This document shows positions 27,054 to 27,729 of a DNA stretch of 27,729 nucleotides, in pieces. This stretch comes from Chrysochromulina tobinii. Lineage: Eukaryota; Haptophyta; Prymnesiales; Chrysochromulinaceae. The DNA is taken from the NCBI GenBank assembly GCA_001275005.1, contig JWZX01002418.1, positions 1 to 27,729 on the forward strand. The letters are read 5' to 3'. Position 1 is the first letter of the stretch. The number at the start of each line of letters is the position of its first letter. The notes beneath the pieces were generated by a model that ran no database searches, was not told the DNA's origin, and saw nothing but the letters and a program-made list of their open reading frames with translations. The position numbers and the translations under genes are program-made.

Positions 27054-27729
27054 CAGGCTATGAGTCGCCCGATTCTGACGCGTGTGTCAAGTAGCGGCTG
27101 GCATGTCTCGCATCTCATGTGCATGTCATCATGTCATGCACAGCGCTATAACGTGGCTGTGTGAGCTGTGTATCGATGTCTTGGGGTCTGGTTTGGCCCC
27201 GCGGGGCTGTTCCGACCGCTGGCGGTGCCATCCCGGCCCTGAGTCGTGTGGGGGCGACAGGTGGACGAGCGGGGTCCGGGCGGACGCTCGGTCCGCGCGG
27301 GCAGGGCGTCTTAGGTCTTTTCCCGCTGTCCGCGCCGGATCACGCAAATCGCAATCGAGTAGCGTGCGCTCATCTGTCGTGGACTCGACGCGGAGTGTTG
27401 GTGTGGTGACAGAGACAGTTTACGTAATCAGTCGTGTTCCTGTTCGCCCCGCGCCACGCGTATGCGCGCAGGGGGCCACTGGGCAAAGTTGAAAGTAACT
27501 CCGCTCCCGCCTCCCCGAGGACCCGGCGGCGGCGCTCGCGGGCGGGGTGATATTTCGCCCAATTAGTATTAGAATTGGATTGCATTTATTCAATAATTCA
27601 ATTAAGAAACCCGTATACGCCCGGGGGTTTCGAATTTGTATTCGCAGCATTCCCGGTTCCTAGCGTTTTCGTCGCTCTTCGTGCGAGTCAAAGTGAACCA
27701 TAAATGGTCGCGAAAAGCCTTTCGTGCTC
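27054..27729. other. 3' flank of the EndoU gene, no gene seen
   Basis: 676 bp to the window end. The segment 27548-27612 is sharply AT-rich compared with the rest and could be the promoter of a gene beyond the right edge. Open frames here have no recognisable domain, and I see no tRNA or other structured RNA. Confidence 0.45.

Noticed and set aside
27600-27660. tRNA-like TTTCGAATTT motif
   Set aside because: It resembles part of a T-loop, but no acceptor, D or anticodon stems can be formed around it.

Overview
This is a GC-rich nuclear DNA window from a eukaryote. It has GT-AG spliceosomal introns and ER/secretory, ciliary and microtubule-motor genes, and no operon structure of bacterial type. 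I infer a flagellated marine microalga and lean towards a haptophyte (Chrysochromulina/Prymnesium/Emiliania-like). The clues are a ciliary DPCD protein, an RHL1 topoisomerase VI accessory protein, a zinc-finger array like plant STOP1/IDD factors, Pro-rich/Cys-rich surface modules, few short introns, and high gene density. The phylum is inference only.

Layout, left to right. (-) Serinc membrane protein, one intron (357-1977). (-) RHL1-like topo VI accessory protein (2537-4450). Then, across a divergent promoter, (+) ERp29-like ER chaperone with one intron (4740-5523), followed by (+) DPCD (6262-6873). (-) PsuG-PfkB bifunctional pseudouridine catabolic enzyme (7262-9481). (-) C2H2 zinc-finger factor with a pure 22-glutamine tract (10374-12884). 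Across a second divergent promoter, (+) a degenerate kinesin-motor gene (13139-15604). Next is (+) a 1067-residue type I membrane protein built from three copies of a domain I do not recognise (16155-19575). A tight minus-strand cluster follows: HIF-type prolyl hydroxylase (20194-21270), GH79 heparanase-like glycosidase (21322-23376), membrane-anchored CS/NudC-domain protein (23889-24386) and a second 2OG-Fe(II) oxygenase (24498-25628). A third divergent promoter leads to (+) an EndoU-family endoribonuclease (25845-27053).

The genes do not form one pathway; this is a normal eukaryotic neighbourhood of housekeeping genes. The most notable points are these. (1) The kinesin-like gene begins with a duplicated, in-frame fragment of the RHL1 gene that sits about 9 kb away in the same window. 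(2) Its only intron is flanked by two copies of the same exonic AG|GT-containing segment with TTGAC microsatellite filler between them, which looks like recent intron birth by tandem duplication. (3) Its switch II region is broken by another duplication around a perfect 16-bp palindrome. (4) The membrane protein at 16155-19575 carries a threefold-repeated, apparently undescribed ectodomain with conserved Asp/Gly motifs and paired Cys-rich modules.
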